Of a stretch of DNA of 60,000 bases, positions 1 to 14,536 are shown in pieces. Position 1 is the stretch's first letter. Every line of letters starts with the position of its first letter. This DNA comes from Acanthaster planci (taxonomy: Eukaryota; Echinodermata; Asteroidea; Valvatida; Acanthasteridae), in the NCBI RefSeq assembly GCF_001949145.1, contig NW_019091366.1:69633-129632 (forward strand), in the 5' to 3' direction. The notes under the pieces are model-generated. The model searched no databases. It saw nothing but the letters and a program-made list of their open reading frames with translations, and was not told the DNA's origin. A program made the position numbers and the translations under genes.

Positions 1-3000
1 CCCGACCGGGTGACAGTAGACTTCCATAGGTCGCTTCTTCATTGTCAATTCCTACAACTGCGTCAGGGCATGCCTCACTTTGCTCCTCTTGACCGCTATA
101 GGTTAGACAAACGCATCCAGTTTGAAGACGAATAGGGGTACACATCATGCCGTCGGCTATTTATACGGTCAAGCAATTAACTTCAATATCCCATTTTTTT
201 CGGATTTCACATAAAACTGAAAAATCTGATGCAGAATTGTAAAATTGAATGTGCGTCTAAACTGTACCTTTTTTCACTCTAACCTAGATTTCAAGTCCTT
301 GCGTTGTCACCGTAACGGTGTTTTCAGGTGCCTTTATGTCAAAATCTATATCAAATTTTATGTCCAGGGCCAAAATTCTGATATAGGCAAAACATAGCCA
401 GAACAAACTACTCGCGTGGCCTATAGAAAATGCCACACTTCTTTATTTGGCGTGATGAGCGATGTTTATATGTTTACAAAATGGGTATATTATACGATTA
501 CCAAGTCCACAATCGACAGAGTCAGTTTGCTTAGCTATCAAGATCTTCATCAGGTGGCAAAAAGTAGCCAGGGTGTGTGAAAAGTGAAATGTACATTTCA
601 ACAGAAAAACAATTACAGGAGGAATCACACTGTCCTTATTTTCCCACATTCCTGAGGCATTTCTTGCTGAAGATTTCTGTAAGCCGTGCAGTTCGGCTCC
701 TTTGAGGCTGTGCTTTGCAGTTTGCTGTCAGTCGAGAGACACTCGCGGCGAGTCTACTGCTTCTAAGATGCACTCAGTAAGATTGGAAACCCACAACCTT
801 CCATCCGTTAATTGTTGTCTACAGGAGAGCAATTGGGGGTGGGGGGGTCAACGCGACACCACCGTGCGTGGCTAAGACGGGTTACCGGATACCTGCTCTC
901 ACTCAACGCGACAGACGTCGTGTCCAGCCAAGCCAAGTCATGCCCACGGTCCTCACCTGACGGGAAAAAAGGCGAATGCGTCTTCCAAGCGGCACAAAGA
1001 AAGAAACGGAGAGGAAGAAAGAGAAAGAGACCCTTGCTCGTCTTTATAGCCTGTGTTAGTATATCCAGCGACGACAGCTGAAACGTTCCCGCGCTCGGTT
1101 TATACGCCTTAGCGACAAGAGAGCTCCGGTTACGATAAACACACCGCAGGAAAAAAAAATGAGCGAAGGCCGAACTTGTATCTGACTTATTTAATAACCG
1201 GTAAAACGATACTGTCTTTTTTATCTGGCTCCTTTGTTCCCCGGGGAAATAGGAGAAACTTCACTTCAGCAAATATCATTTTTTTGTAAGTGTCAGAATA
1301 CAATCTGTTGTGGTAGCTCTTCCCTTCTCCTCCGAGGACAACGGTAATTGCCATTTCTGTCAAGTTAACGCCGAGGTTTCCAAGCATTGCCGCCACCTAC
1401 TTGCGTATGTCGGCATCGAATATCTCTCCTCCTTTTTTCACTCTATCGTCCTCTTTTCGTCGACCCCGCCTGCTATTTTCGTCCGTCGTGACGCACCAAT
1501 CTCAGAGCATCGCTCATCGCGAAAGTTCAAGGTCTGCCTCTCTGAAGAAGACGAAATTGGCTTTCAGTCGTTACCCCCCCCCCACCCCACCCCACCTCCT
1601 TCAAAAATAGAGAAACTTGGTCAGTTCATTTCTTCCCGATGATTCTCAGGAACCGTGGCGATGACGTGACTAGCGCATTTTTTTTTCTTGCTCTCGGCAT
1701 TCGCCACAGCCGGTCTGATCTGTACGAGGTGTAACCTTCTGTCATGGTCGACAGTGCGGGAAAATGTCAACTATTGAGCAATGTTTCTTTTTCACTTCCA
1801 CCCTGTGAACGCATAATCATATAAGCCTGGGCTTGCGTCGGTTGTGTCCAACAATACAGGACAAAACAAGTCTAATAACATTAATTATGGAAGCGAGGAA
1901 TACCCTCAATAATACAATATAACGGACACGATAATCAATAACAGATCAGTAATGGCTAACCAGCTTAAAGAACTAATACGGTAAAAAATTAGGCACTCTG
2001 AGAATTCAGTAGGAATGTCTTTAGTTTACATTTGAATATTACTTGAAGAGCGACTTGTTATGTAAGATGGAACATTCAGTTCCAGTTTTCTTGGTCCAGA
2101 GAAAGAAATATGTTCAGGGAAAGTTGTTCAGATTTTGATAAAGAGTATGACAACCATGTATAGATCTATTGGATTAAAAGATTGTGAAACGATTCCAGAA
2201 GTATTTTTTCCCCTTTGAAATGAAATTTGGCATGTGACAGCTTTAATATGAGGGCTCGTTCTTAATTTTATTTTGAAATTTATATATATTTAATTTCTCT
2301 TTAGTATTTCGAACTTAAGACCATGGATCTCCCCTTTTTAAATTAAGTGACAATCTTTTAGGCAGGTTTCAAACAGATACTTTGATTAAATTCAACATTA
2401 AGAACAACATTTTACAACAGTCTATATATCTGTGCTACTACTTAAGTTGAATATATTGGTGTCGTCAGCAAAAAAGGATAAAGTAATGGACCCGATGAAG
2501 CACTGAAAATATCATACAAGGAAAACTGCTTCAAATGGCTCAAAAAGAGATCTTGGGTGGTACTCGAAGACGAGGAGCAAGGGCCTATTTTAGTACATCA
2601 TTTCCTAGCTGTTTTTAGAAAGATAGCAACGAGGCCAATGTAAAAAGTACCTCTTATGCCATACAAATTCAGCTTTATGCAACAAACTGTTATATTTAAT
2701 ATGTCAAACGCCATTTACAAATCCAGAGAGACACCAAGAAATGTACGTTATATGCAGTTATAGTCAACACTTTATGTTCAGCATTCCCTTTAAAGGCAGC
2801 CTCCTGTATTTCTTTCAGTCAGGGGGTACAACGGCCAATGATGGCCACACCAAAACGTCGAAAAACGCGGCTGACGTGAGCCTCTGCGTGTGCACATGCA
2901 TCGGTAATATACATGCACTTATGAAACAATGTTCATCTTTGCTTAAGTCACTATTTTGATGGACGGTGGACGGGATACCTTTAAAATCAGCAGCAGATAA

Positions 3001-3502
3001 TGCAACTCATATGGAATGACGGAAATAGTCAAACGACACATAAACTACCCGCTAGTTATTAGTTTGGCCGGAAAATTCAATTGTAGCTGTCTCATTTCCT
3101 GATGTCTACATGCCGTGATTTAAGCCCCGTATCGACAACGGCAGGGAGAAACTTCAAGGCAAATGATGTTTGCCGTGGGACGGAGGTAATGGCAAACCCC
3201 CTACTCCACGGACAAGGAGGTCTAAGTGTTACCGGCGAGCTAGGGTGACTCCGCAAAGGGTCTGCCTCATCAACCACTTCACCAGACCCTCAGTGTTGCC
3301 CCGGCATTATTAAAGAGCTTTGTCTCTGCTTCGGGTGTCTTCTGCATTAGTTAGGGCCGCATTCAATTATGCGACTCTCATTATTTGAGGATTTTCAAAA
3401 GGTGCAAGATTAGATAATGCATGCATTATGAAACATGTGCTAATGAGCATTCTCAATACATTCGTATTATAAGACTTAAAGGTTTTCATGGTGAAAGAGA
3501 CT
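1..3502. other. Non-coding stretch, no supported gene
   Basis: I see no coding region here that I can support on either strand. Open frames are short, have biased composition and resemble nothing I recognise. There are simple C/G-rich runs, for example around 840-850 and 1575-1600, and AT-rich sequence around 1,800-2,700. A Lys/Arg-rich short frame near 812-1081 is best explained by purine-rich simple sequence. Confidence 0.5.
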
Positions 3503-3642
3503 AGATTTATCGTAAAGATTGCGGTAACACCATGTATTTATCTCTTCTTTGAGTATGTGTGGTTCCCCGGTTCTTCTCAGAACCACACATACTCAAAGAA
3601 GAGATAAATACATGGTGTTACCGCAATCTTTACTATAAATCT
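3503..3642. repeat. Long hairpin element with histone-type 3' stem-loop at its centre
   Basis: Two 63-bp arms, 3503-3565 and 3580-3642, are inverted copies of each other with a single visible mismatch, separated by a 14-bp spacer. At the centre, 3569-3584 reads GGTTCTTCTCAGAACC. This is a 6-bp stem with a UCUC loop and fits the replication-dependent histone mRNA 3' stem-loop pattern. Downstream come ACACA and, about 14 bases after the stem, CAAAGAAGAG, which resembles the purine-rich histone downstream element bound by U7 snRNA. No histone coding sequence is adjacent. The simplest reading is a fold-back repeat built from, or mimicking, a histone 3' flank. A MITE of another origin is the alternative. 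Confidence 0.75.
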
Positions 3643-6600
3643 ACATTCGTATTAATGGTCACAAATTTAATAGCTCAACACAACTACAAGAGGCCCTCCT
3701 GAGAAGTCAAGACAGTAGTCCGTCAGTGCATTTCCATCACTGTAAACGTGAGAATATTGTAACTTTTGAGCATTATCTATGAAAATATGCGCTTTACTTG
3801 AATGTATGAATATGGAAACATGAAAGAGAGCCAGGAAGAAGTTGGCAACCTTACAATGACTGTAGGTACAAAATCGACACGAGGCAGAATGCCAAGCTTG
3901 AGGAAATATGAACCGACTTACAATAACCGACTTAGGCCTACATTACTGTGCATCGTCGCATTACAAAACACTGTCGGGATACCAGCCAAGCCTGGGTCAA
4001 GCTTGCTGAAGCATGACCTGAATCAGGCTTGTACAAGGAATCTCGCCGGACAAAATGGCCTCGCGAGTCTCAGGGACCGATTACGAATAGCGCTGCAACA
4101 TGACCGCGCTGGGAGGCACTGCATCTCCGTGTGCAACGACATAGTGATCAGATGAAAACCCAGTAATTTTGGCGGGAAAGGACAGTCCAGAAAATGGTAG
4201 CTGAAAGACAGCCCAGGATAGCCATTGTATGGCGATTGTGCAGCAGAAGAAGCTTGGAGTTTCAAGGAAAAAGCTTTCCCATAATTTTGCTCTCCAGAGG
4301 CATTCTTTTCTGAGGTATTTCACGCGCTGGCACGATAGAGCGCGACCCCACGGCAGTGATGGCTTCTCATCCGAATTATTTATATCCTTATAAATTAGTG
4401 GAAGACTACCATCGCTTACATCTGTCATGGAGCACACTAAACAGATCAGTGCATTAATGTACTATGCCCGCAAGGTTTTATAATAACATTATAGCAATTA
4501 GCATGAGAGCAAATATGCAGACGTATTATTTTCCATTCTATCCAGGGGTTGATTCCACATATTAGGGATACGGATATGTAGTCTGACACAATGCTGGTGA
4601 AAAGGGATCCTGTTTTTAGATATGTAGTGGAATTAAAAAAACGGTTGTAGAAGAAAGTAAAACTGGACCAGATGGCGTGATGAGCCAGCTTAGTTGGGTC
4701 AGACCAATTATTATTGCAATAACGCTTGAATACATCCCATAACTGCGATGCGCGTTTTTCTTTATTACTTAATGGTGGGAACTTTCTTTCGTCAATGATA
4801 CAAGAGTGACATCTGCGAGGACTGAATATTGTACAATCAAATAACATGTACACGTGCACGTGTCTCGCATGTTGCCTAAATGGGTACTCTGTGTAAGGTT
4901 ACAGCACAGCAAGACAGTAATAAAACACACTTTGCACGGCAATTTCATCAGGTTTAGATAAAAATTCATAAAAGAATCTTGTGATTTCTTTTGAATTTAC
5001 AAAAAAGTCATGGAGCTTGTACAAAGCGGCTTGAGAACGGCAATACACAGTTGTAACTCGCTTGTAATGTACACTGTGGACAATGTCACTGAAGAGCCTG
5101 GAAAAAAACCCGACAAACTTTCAATCCTTTTTCAATCTCAGTGAAAAGTGTCGCACCAGTACTTACATATCACGGCGTTAATTCCAGTTAGGTTGGGCAG
5201 CTGACAAACTTCGAGGGCTCTCTGATGACGACAGCGCAGAGAGAAAGAGAGCGAGAAAATATGTCTCCGACCCAAAATCTGCACACTGTTCAAACAGCAC
5301 TGATCAGTTGATCCCCGCCAAAAACAACCACGCGAAGAAGGTCCTCGATTATTCCGATTCCTGGAGCGCGGAGAGATGAGAGAGAGAGAGAGAGAGCGGG
5401 GAAGCGCCAGCCAGGATCGAGGCTGATCCCTCCGCTACAGGTTGGATTGCAGACATACATATCCCCCTTCCTCGTGTGGTTTTATGTTCTGCATATCGCT
5501 CAGGCGTCCCTCCGGCCACTGGTAAGCAGATATGTTGGGTGACGGGGCAAAGCCCGCCCTCTATTGGCAAACAACTTCTTGAGAGATTTTCTTCCCCTTT
5601 TCTCTCCAGTCACAAAGACTAAATCACAGCTTCGGGATAAGATCTCTCTTTTCAGGAAGAGTAAATCCCTGGACGATTCGCAAGTGTAACCCACACAACA
5701 GATTCGAGAAAACCGCCTGTCAGTGGAGATCATCGAATTAGCCAGGAAAGGGGGTAGAAGTTCAGGCATGGATGCACGCTGAAGAGCCCGCCATTAGCGA
5801 GGCAATGGCGGCCAGTATGGCCTACGTAAGTGGTGCATTATCCCGAGGTCTCCGCGGAAGAGTACCTACCCCAGACAGCTTCTGCGGCTGTGTATTGATT
5901 GGCAGCCAGCCGACTCGCTGCGCCGAAGACAGGCACTGTGCACACGCGATAAGCTTTGACGGTCGAAGTAATGACCGGCCGAAGTGATGGCTTCAAATCT
6001 TGGCGCAGGGCTCCCGATCACGTGACCCAATGCGCACTGCTTTTGAATTCAACAAGTGATGCGCATCCCTACGTCCCATCCCCAAAAAGACAGACTTGGT
6101 TTTAGCCCAAGGAAGAGATTGCTGTCTTACCAACGATAGGAAGAATGATGCGGCTGATGTATCTCTGGGGCCTTCATCGACCATGAGTCTCGTCGATAGG
6201 GGGATATCTATGCATTCGAGTCTGATTTGACCGCCCTTTTGTTTATAACGAATTCCAGAGTTTGTCAATCCTTCTTTAAAACACTGGCTATCGCACTGTC
6301 CATCCCTTTCAAACAGGGCTGATTTCTTTAATTAAAAGGGGGGAACATAAAGCGTTTTGTGCAGTGCAAAAATGGCAAGCAATGGAAACAATATCTTTGT
6401 TGGTAATATGTACACAAAATTATGTCAAAAGGGAATAAGAAATTTCAAGATGTCGAAAGTTTCCTTGGGAAAGATTAAACTCGGCTACAGCCTCATGAAG
6501 GAAATTCACTGTACATTCCAATCAACCAAAACGGCCTCCTGCGCGAAGAACAAAACAATTACAGGCCCTAGATCAAGCAGTTTCCTCGGAGGATCGATGC

Positions 6601-9600
6601 TCATCGTGTTCATTTGTGTTTGACCCTTGACCTTCACGCACAAGGCGTCACTAAAAAAGTGCACGGCCTCATCATGGTGCTTGAGTTGGCGGGCTCACGT
6701 TGGGACGAAAATGACTTTAACACAACAAGTTCAAAGGGCTATAGACACACGACTGCTGACGGACAGATCAAAGGCTGGAAAAGCGCCCTCATTTGCATGC
6801 TGATGAAATTATTTTAAAACCACGCTCCGGCGATCATTTCGTATTAAATGATCAAAATCTCAGCGGCTGTTTGATGTTTTGGATATCATGAAAGCAGAAG
6901 TTGGTTGAAACTCTTATGAACGGCCACATCCAAAAACACACAAAAATGACAAATTCTTGCTTGAAACATGAAACCGCTGAGGAGCCTGACTGATGCAATA
7001 CACGAAGACCAAGCAGGTTTTTGTGAGCACGAACGTTTAAAATATGGCGCTTGAGAGGCAACTGTAGGCTGGTGCAGCCGTGTGAAAAATAAAATGAACC
7101 AGTGTGCGCCGCCACACACACAAAAAAAGTTGAAACTGATCCCAAGTATTGGGGAGGCATGCGGTTTCCAACATACAAAGATCGGGACCGATCTAGTGAT
7201 ATCCGGTCGGGGCCGGTTCAAATTGGAAACGAGTGGCTGGGACTGAGAGATCCGTGGTAGCATTACAGAATGGATTGATTAAAAAAAAGACCGGGAATCG
7301 TGCCGATGCACAGGCATCTAAGGCCCCCAGGCGGTTTGTTGGTGGGGGGAGGGGAGGATGTCATTGTAAGAAGGAGCCTCATCTTCTTTCTTCCCTTCTT
7401 CCTCAGTCCTCCCTTCTGGATCTCCGTCGGTCTCGAGGATTCTGGCAGGGGTGCGCAAAGCACCGCCGACAAAATAATGAGTAGCAGATCTGGTTTCCAG
7501 CGGATGAGGTCTTAAAACTCACCCTGCGTGGGCCGAGTTTTGCCTCTGTCTTTCCCCCCTCTTCTTTTCAGGTAATAGGGCCCTGTCGCAATTCTCCTCC
7601 GCAGATGGATACTGAAGCTGAGTGATCGTGGTAACGAGGTTAAGCCCCCTGGGCTTTGAGAGAATGATACTGGATGTAGTCAAGGAGAAAGAAGGATAGG
7701 AATTGGGGTGGAAAATATTCAAACATGTATCTTTGGGCAGGTAGATTTCAACCGAAACTTAATTTCCCCAAGATATTAAAGTTCTGTAAGGATGATGTTA
7801 GACACAGTGGTCAAAATGAGGCTGTGTTTACAATGTAGATTTGTTTGAAGGGCGATCTAGCGACGCCATATCGTCAGCACGAAAGTGAACGCACTTTCAC
7901 TTGAGTAAACTGCATTCCAATTCATGTACTTTTTAAAGACCCTCACTGCAAGTCTGATGTTTCAGTTTGCAGCAAGACCATCACGATGAATAAATTCGAG
8001 TTAATGAGATAGTCTTATCAATCCCGGCAGGAAGCGCATCGCTGATACCAGCCCTTTAAGATGCCCTCAAGCGTCTTTGGCGTACATTTGCATAATTATT
8101 CTCTAACTTGCACACTTTGGGGTCTGCATGCGTACGTAAAATACAGCTTTCGGCAGCTTTTTTTTGGGGGGGGACACACCTGCACGCACTAGTCAACGTA
8201 TCATGCTGATGTTTGTGGTGTATAATCACACATGAGCATTCAGGATGCCTGCGCGGCCGCGCCTGCTGGTTTTCTCGCGACACACGTTTTAATGGAGCGG
8301 TTCATTAAACTGCGGCTTTGCTAGCCCTAGGCGCTGGCCGTTGGTGTGTCGGCGACCTACTATACTTCTCCCATCCCCCATCTCCAAAATGGCAGCTTTC
8401 AACCTCTTCCTTTCCAGACCCAGAATTCCCCAGGGAACAATGGAGGAACTGTTCTTTATTGGATAAAAGTAAAGGCGGTGAGGAACAATATCGACCGCCC
8501 CTTAGAATTTGACTGCTCCATTAAAATGACTATTATTGTAATGAGCGAGCAGATTTTCTCGGGAGTGCCGTTCACCGACGGCACTGGACCACAAATGGCT
8601 TCTCAAACTTGCATTCCATTAATTCATATTTGCTCCAGATTGTTTTCAAAAATTAGATTAGATAAGCGGGAGAAATCAACTATGGGGAGGAGCGAAGGGG
8701 AATTTACAGGGAAACTAAATTCTTCCGTGATTCGAAAAAGTGCTTTGAAATTTCATTTTTTTTTACTACGATGCCGGACCACCCTGCCACTACGCAGGAG
8801 TAGCAGACACACCAACAATAATCTGAGATTCCAAAAAAATCTAACCCTCCTAAACTTGCAATTGTGTTCATGTTAATTTTTTTATTAGGATTCATGCCCA
8901 TCAAATGTTCAAATTAACTGTCTTTGCAAATAATTACTAGCTATAGAACGCAAAGCGTCCACTGCCTAAAGACAGCGTATAGGCCTACCGCTCAACGGAA
9001 CTCAACCTGTACTCCGCAAACGCAATAGTCTTTATGCAATGCAGTTATTTTCACCAAATCCAGTGAAATGCATTTTTGTCTTCACTTCCTATTATGCTAT
9101 TTCAAAATCTATATTCGGGTCTTTTGGTTTTATGCTTAAATTATTTTCCATATTCATGAGCAAAACTGTGACGTCATCCCAGGGAGAAAACCTCCATCGT
9201 GCATTGATTTGTGCACAAAATCTGCTGGAATTGTTGACATGATTTTTTTTCCTATCCTGAGTTTCCTTTATTATTTTTTAGACTTCTTTTTAATGAGCAA
9301 ATTTGGGTTCCCACTTATGAGAGAAAAACAGAGAAACTCAACAGTGCCTTCCTTGATTGGCATGCAGTTGTCCAGAAAAGCTTGGACAATTTTAGATAAT
9401 TAAAAGGTGCTCTCTTCAAGACTCTTAGCCCACTAAAGACGTCAAGTAATTTTTGTAAATTGAAGAGAGTATAAACATGAACAAAAAGAGTGTCGGAGAA
9501 AAATCCATCAGAGGGAGTATTTCTGATATTTGTTTCTGCACCTTACATGAAACCTGTTTGTTATGATGGTGGCTGTGACCTACCTTGAATTCCTCGAGTT

Positions 9601-12600
9601 GCACGCAACATACGGCTCTGCTATCAAATTACCCATTCTGAAAGCGACCTCGTCGGAATCATTTCCATAAAAAGAAAATGATGAAGCTAACTGAATGTTG
9701 TAAAAAACGAGCACCGTATTGCATTACCATCAAAACAGGACTGAAAAATTATATAGGCATACAAAAAGGCTTTATCCTTTCGAAAAGCTTTTGCAAATTT
9801 GGAGTAGTCATGAAGACATATTTATTTTGAGTACATTTCAAAATACAGAATGAGAATAGTTTATCTGTTGTCGAAAAAGGTTGGGAAGATCAAGAAAAAT
9901 CACTCTCTGATACATGTAATTGAAAAACAAAACGTGTCTATTTACATGTACCTCGCTGTCAAAAGAAATATATTTTCTCTGTACTATTTAGTAAGCGTTA
10001 CAAAATTATGGCAATTGTCACAGTAACCCAAGTGATCTGCGTTGCTAACACTAGATGCCGGTAAAGTGGCTCTCCTTTGGTCGAAGCGATAAATCACATA
10101 TATTTTTTTTCCCTGGCGAATACCCACGACGGAAGATTATGGATGAAGATGAACCACGTTTAAAATATTATCGGGGCTGGATATATTATTGTTTGCAACT
10201 TAGCTATATTCGATTCGTCAGAACGGGGCGGCGACGTTGGGGGGGGGGCTCAAACCAACTTCCGAAGCAAAGATTCCGTGAAAAGGCCACTGTCTTCGGA
10301 GACGACAAAAGATTCAGGGAGAAGTCACACCCCCTGATACACCTTTCTCCCGTGAATTAACTGCTCCACAGGCCATACAATCAGCAAACCCTATCTTGTA
10401 GATAATCACACACTAATTTGAGCTTTGACCTGCGAGTTAGATATCGCGGTGCGATAAAGCGCATAGATGTCGCCAGGGTTGTCAGAATGTCTTGTCCTAG
10501 AATAAGAGCATTCATTTGACAGGTCGAGAAAATCATATAATCATTCCGGACACGTTCTAATCACTTTAGCAATACACTGTTAACGAGGCTGCCATAATAA
10601 TGACTTGTAACTGATCACGCGTTGAACATTCTCAAGAATGAAAGGTTATATATCATGAGATATGGAGTAACGCGAGGAAAACGGTCGGTCAATGAACTGC
10701 ATTAAGTAAATGGTACATTTTGTAAGTTCAAAAAAATGTGAAATGATTGTGAATGGGCATGCAGTTCGGTGTTGTGTTCCCCATTCGAATCAATGCATTA
10801 AATAAAAATCGAAGGACAAACTGACGCAGAAGGTGAAGGACAGGCACTCATAAAGCATGCAGCTAAAAATCCAGCCGGGCGTGGGACTGCCCAAATGCGA
10901 ATGAACGCTACAAAGTCGGTATTGGTAAAGGTTGCGATTTATTATTCAACCGTGAAAAAGAAGTGTCCAAATTTAAGCTCCTTGTGTTTCTGATAGCACT
11001 CTAAGTAAGTCCTTGGCTGCAAGACAGGTGTCCATTACTTGATGCCTCCTTCCCTATATCTCCGTGCATAGAGTGCAGTATTTCGCTCTATTTATGCGCG
11101 TATAAATTAAGCACAACGCGGCCAAGGTAAACTCGCTCGCCGTCCCTTCATGCCGGCGATGAAAAGTGCAATGCGCCGCGTGAATGACAGGCAATAGACG
11201 ATGCACTTCTTGGCCACAGGACCTCGGACCGCAGGACGGAGAGAAATAACACGTGGACATTATTCTGTATAACGTAATAATGTTTAAACTAATTCTCAAT
11301 AACTCAACAACTTACATTCAGAGGTAAAACACGTATTACTAAGGTTAAATTGTTTTGGCTAAAAGGCACCAACGTAGATTCCTCGATTAATGATTTGCGT
11401 GAATAGAGGGGACAATTCTTTTTGACGCGCAATTTGACGGTGATTTTTCTTCTCATATTCGGCCTCCCCCCTTTGGGCCTCAAGGGGAGCAAGTTAATTT
11501 TTTGCCCATGACGAACGAACCGTGATCAGATGAGCGATGACAAATATTAATAAAAAACAGAGCATGATGGTCCTTGGAAGTTCTCCGTAACATTGCGTTT
11601 AACAGCGGCTAGATCAACAACGACAGCGGGAAGGGGCCGGCGAGGCACTCCTGTGAGCGGGAACTGTACTATACGTGACTCGGAAATGGAAGGGAAACCG
11701 CCTTGATTAAGGCTGGATTGACTTGACATCAGCTAAACTGGAGTCTGACCTGACAGAAGTTGGACAGTTATCAGCTTTTAATATTTTATCGCATGTGGTA
11801 ATGCTTAATGCTGGGACAATAGGTATGACAACATGGACAATGCGTTTCTGGTTGCTTATGGGTCAAATCTTGTTGGCACGTTAGAGGTTGGCATCTACAG
11901 CTCATTCAATGAAATAAGAATCCACTGACACGATTTGAAAAATACTAGATTTTTTTACCAAAAAAAAGGACAAATCTCCCCTTGTTTAGATTTCAGAACA
12001 TGTATAATTCGGGGGGGAAAGTCGGTTTCGTCAAGACGTGCCTCAAGAGTGTTAAGTGCAGAAAGTACCATTTAGTATACCGTTCAAAGAGAAGAGAAAA
12101 ATATCGACATGCATTATTCGAAAGCCAGCCGAAGCAGACGATCAGGGCCCTATTTTCTCGCTCTTTCCTTCCCGCCTTAATTCGTCAAATCAAATTTCAC
12201 GGTGCTGGGCCCACTAGCGCTGCTGGAATCGCCGAGACAAATGGTGGGTGACCCGTCAGGCATAATGACAATTCACCTTTAACACCTCGAGGCATTGAGC
12301 CAGACTGGTTAATGCGACCCCAGTGCTCCGTTGTTTCCTGCCAACGGTAACTACAGCCGTTCGGCTAGGTGTCGTCTTCAGCGGAACTGCCTTAACAGGA
12401 ATGCTTGTTACCATGACTTTGTGAACACCATCCAGCTTGAAGCCACGATGATAATACTCGGAGATCCAGTTTTACTTTCACTGTTCGATTTAGGCAAAAG
12501 ACTGAAATCAAGACATTTACACTTAGCTTAGAACAGTCCTAACACTAACGTGCAAAGAGAAAAAATATTTTCAATATACAGATTGAACTGATAATAAGTT

Positions 12601-13663
12601 ATCATGGTGTGGGCCTATGTAATATACGCACAAACTGTTTTGTCGACAGGAATAATGACATATATACCATGTTCAAAATAGTATTAGTTGTCAGCTCTTC
12701 ACATTTCGAATGAAGTGAAGATCCTATATCTGTCAACAGTAGCAGATGGCTCTCTTTAAACCAAAGTCGGATAAGCATTCCGTTTCGGGTGTTGACGATT
12801 TAGATCCGCGATCTTCCCTGAACCGGCGATGGTTTTTATTCATGGCAGCGTATCAGCCCTGCAGCCCTCGCGGCCGGGCGGTGGGCTCACTGACCGCCTT
12901 GAATGGAATCGTACACGACAGCAGCCCGGAGACCGCCACTTTGAGCGCGAAATGAGAGAGGGCGGGAGGCCCAAAATTATCGACGAAATGTAAGTTAATC
13001 TCGCGGCTGTTGGGGCGGTGGTTTGGATACGGCTGAAGGCGCGCGCGCACACAGGCTGTGTGGACGCGAGGTGGGGGGTGTTGAATGAAACGGCTGTTTC
13101 GTGGATAAGTTTAATCTCAGTCACGACTAGGTGCTCTCCAATGGTCTTTCATATTCACTGGCAGGTTTCAAGTTGATAGCTGAAGACAGAAAATCATACA
13201 GCACCAAAGTACATTTGAAATCAGTTTACGGAAATAATCTAGATTGCTCTTATAGACGTTGAAGCACTTGACATAATGTTTGGAAATAGCATTAAACGAC
13301 ATTCGATGAAATGAAGCTGTCGACTACATTCGTCAGCTAAATGGCCATAATTGAAACAACGTCTGACAAACGGATCCTGACAATGCAACCTTTAATGTTG
13401 TGAACGCAATTACTTTCTTTAAAGATGAGTATGGACATTCAAATGTCAACACAAGACCTCGAGGAATCGTTTACGAAAGCCAGCCTGACATTGCGGCTGA
13501 GCAGCGTGCCATCATTACATTGGCTGCTGTCAATTTTGCTTTAAGGTCACTAAATGAAGTATTAGTAAACAGCCGTTGCATGTCGAGCCAGTATGACAAT
13601 CTCTTTGGTAGAACCGTGCAGGCAATGCTCTGTCTTCTTCGAATTGTTGGTGTTCGCTTCCCT
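3643..13663. other. Non-coding stretch, no supported gene
   Basis: About 10 kb with no recognisable protein or RNA gene. Small simple repeats are present: (GA)n at about 5380-5396, T/G runs at about 8158-8173 and a G run at about 10240. The longest open frame (8346-8876, 176 codons) has no family signature and no plausible splice context. The segment is probably intergenic or intronic. Confidence 0.45.
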
Positions 13664-13690
13664 GTTTCTTTCTTTCTTTCTTTCTTTTCT
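13664..13690. repeat. (TTTC)n microsatellite
   Basis: A short tandem array of TTTC units, about six copies, slightly degraded at the 3' end. Confidence 0.8.
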
Positions 13691-14536
13691 CTTCATTTTT
13701 AATCAGTAGCAATTTTTTTTATCACTATCTAACAAGTATTAATGTAATATACATTCGACTGCGCGTAATGAAGACAAAAATATCGATTTCGACGGCAATG
13801 TTTAATCGGCGAATAACACAGATTAAAACTCTCCATTGCAAATGAATGTTTGACAGATTACCCGTTAAAATCATGAGGGGCACTATTTAACAAATTGCAG
13901 CTAATGAGTGGCTCGTGCCAATCAACGCGGGAGGGCGCTGTAGCCCCCATTCGAAATGGGCCTAATTAAACACGGGAAAATGTATTGTCACGATGACGCT
14001 ATTAAACACGGTATGACTGAAAAAAGTATGATGTTAACTTTGAGCGTTAAAGTTCAAAGATAAAAAAGTGACTTTTTTCCCCAACATATTGTTGAAATGT
14101 TGACATTTCAAGCTTTGAATATCCCATTTCAACAACGAAGCCACTGTTAATTACCCGGCTGCATGCATTTTATAATGATCGCCGTTAAGCTGTATTGGGC
14201 AGTGCCAAGAGCAGTTTTTTTTCCTACGGTAAATGCCCATTTAATTCTCTGGACCTCATATCCTCCTTCTTCTCCAATATTATCTCCAGCCGTCTGCATA
14301 TGTGGGAATCCATTTTAATCCAATTAAGACAGCGTATAAGGTATAGTGGCAATTAAAATAATTGCGATGGTCCTAAGTGAGACATTGATTACGCCAACTT
14401 CATTTAAACCAGATGCAGCATGGCTTAAATTGATAACAGCCATACGCTCATGCACACCGTAGACAAATGAAACACAAATTGTTTTGGTACAAAATAATAA
14501 TCGAACATATTTCACTTTGTAATGTGATTTCAACCT

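Noticed and set aside
8346-8876. 176-codon plus-strand open frame
   Set aside because: No family signature, low-complexity ends and no splice or promoter context.
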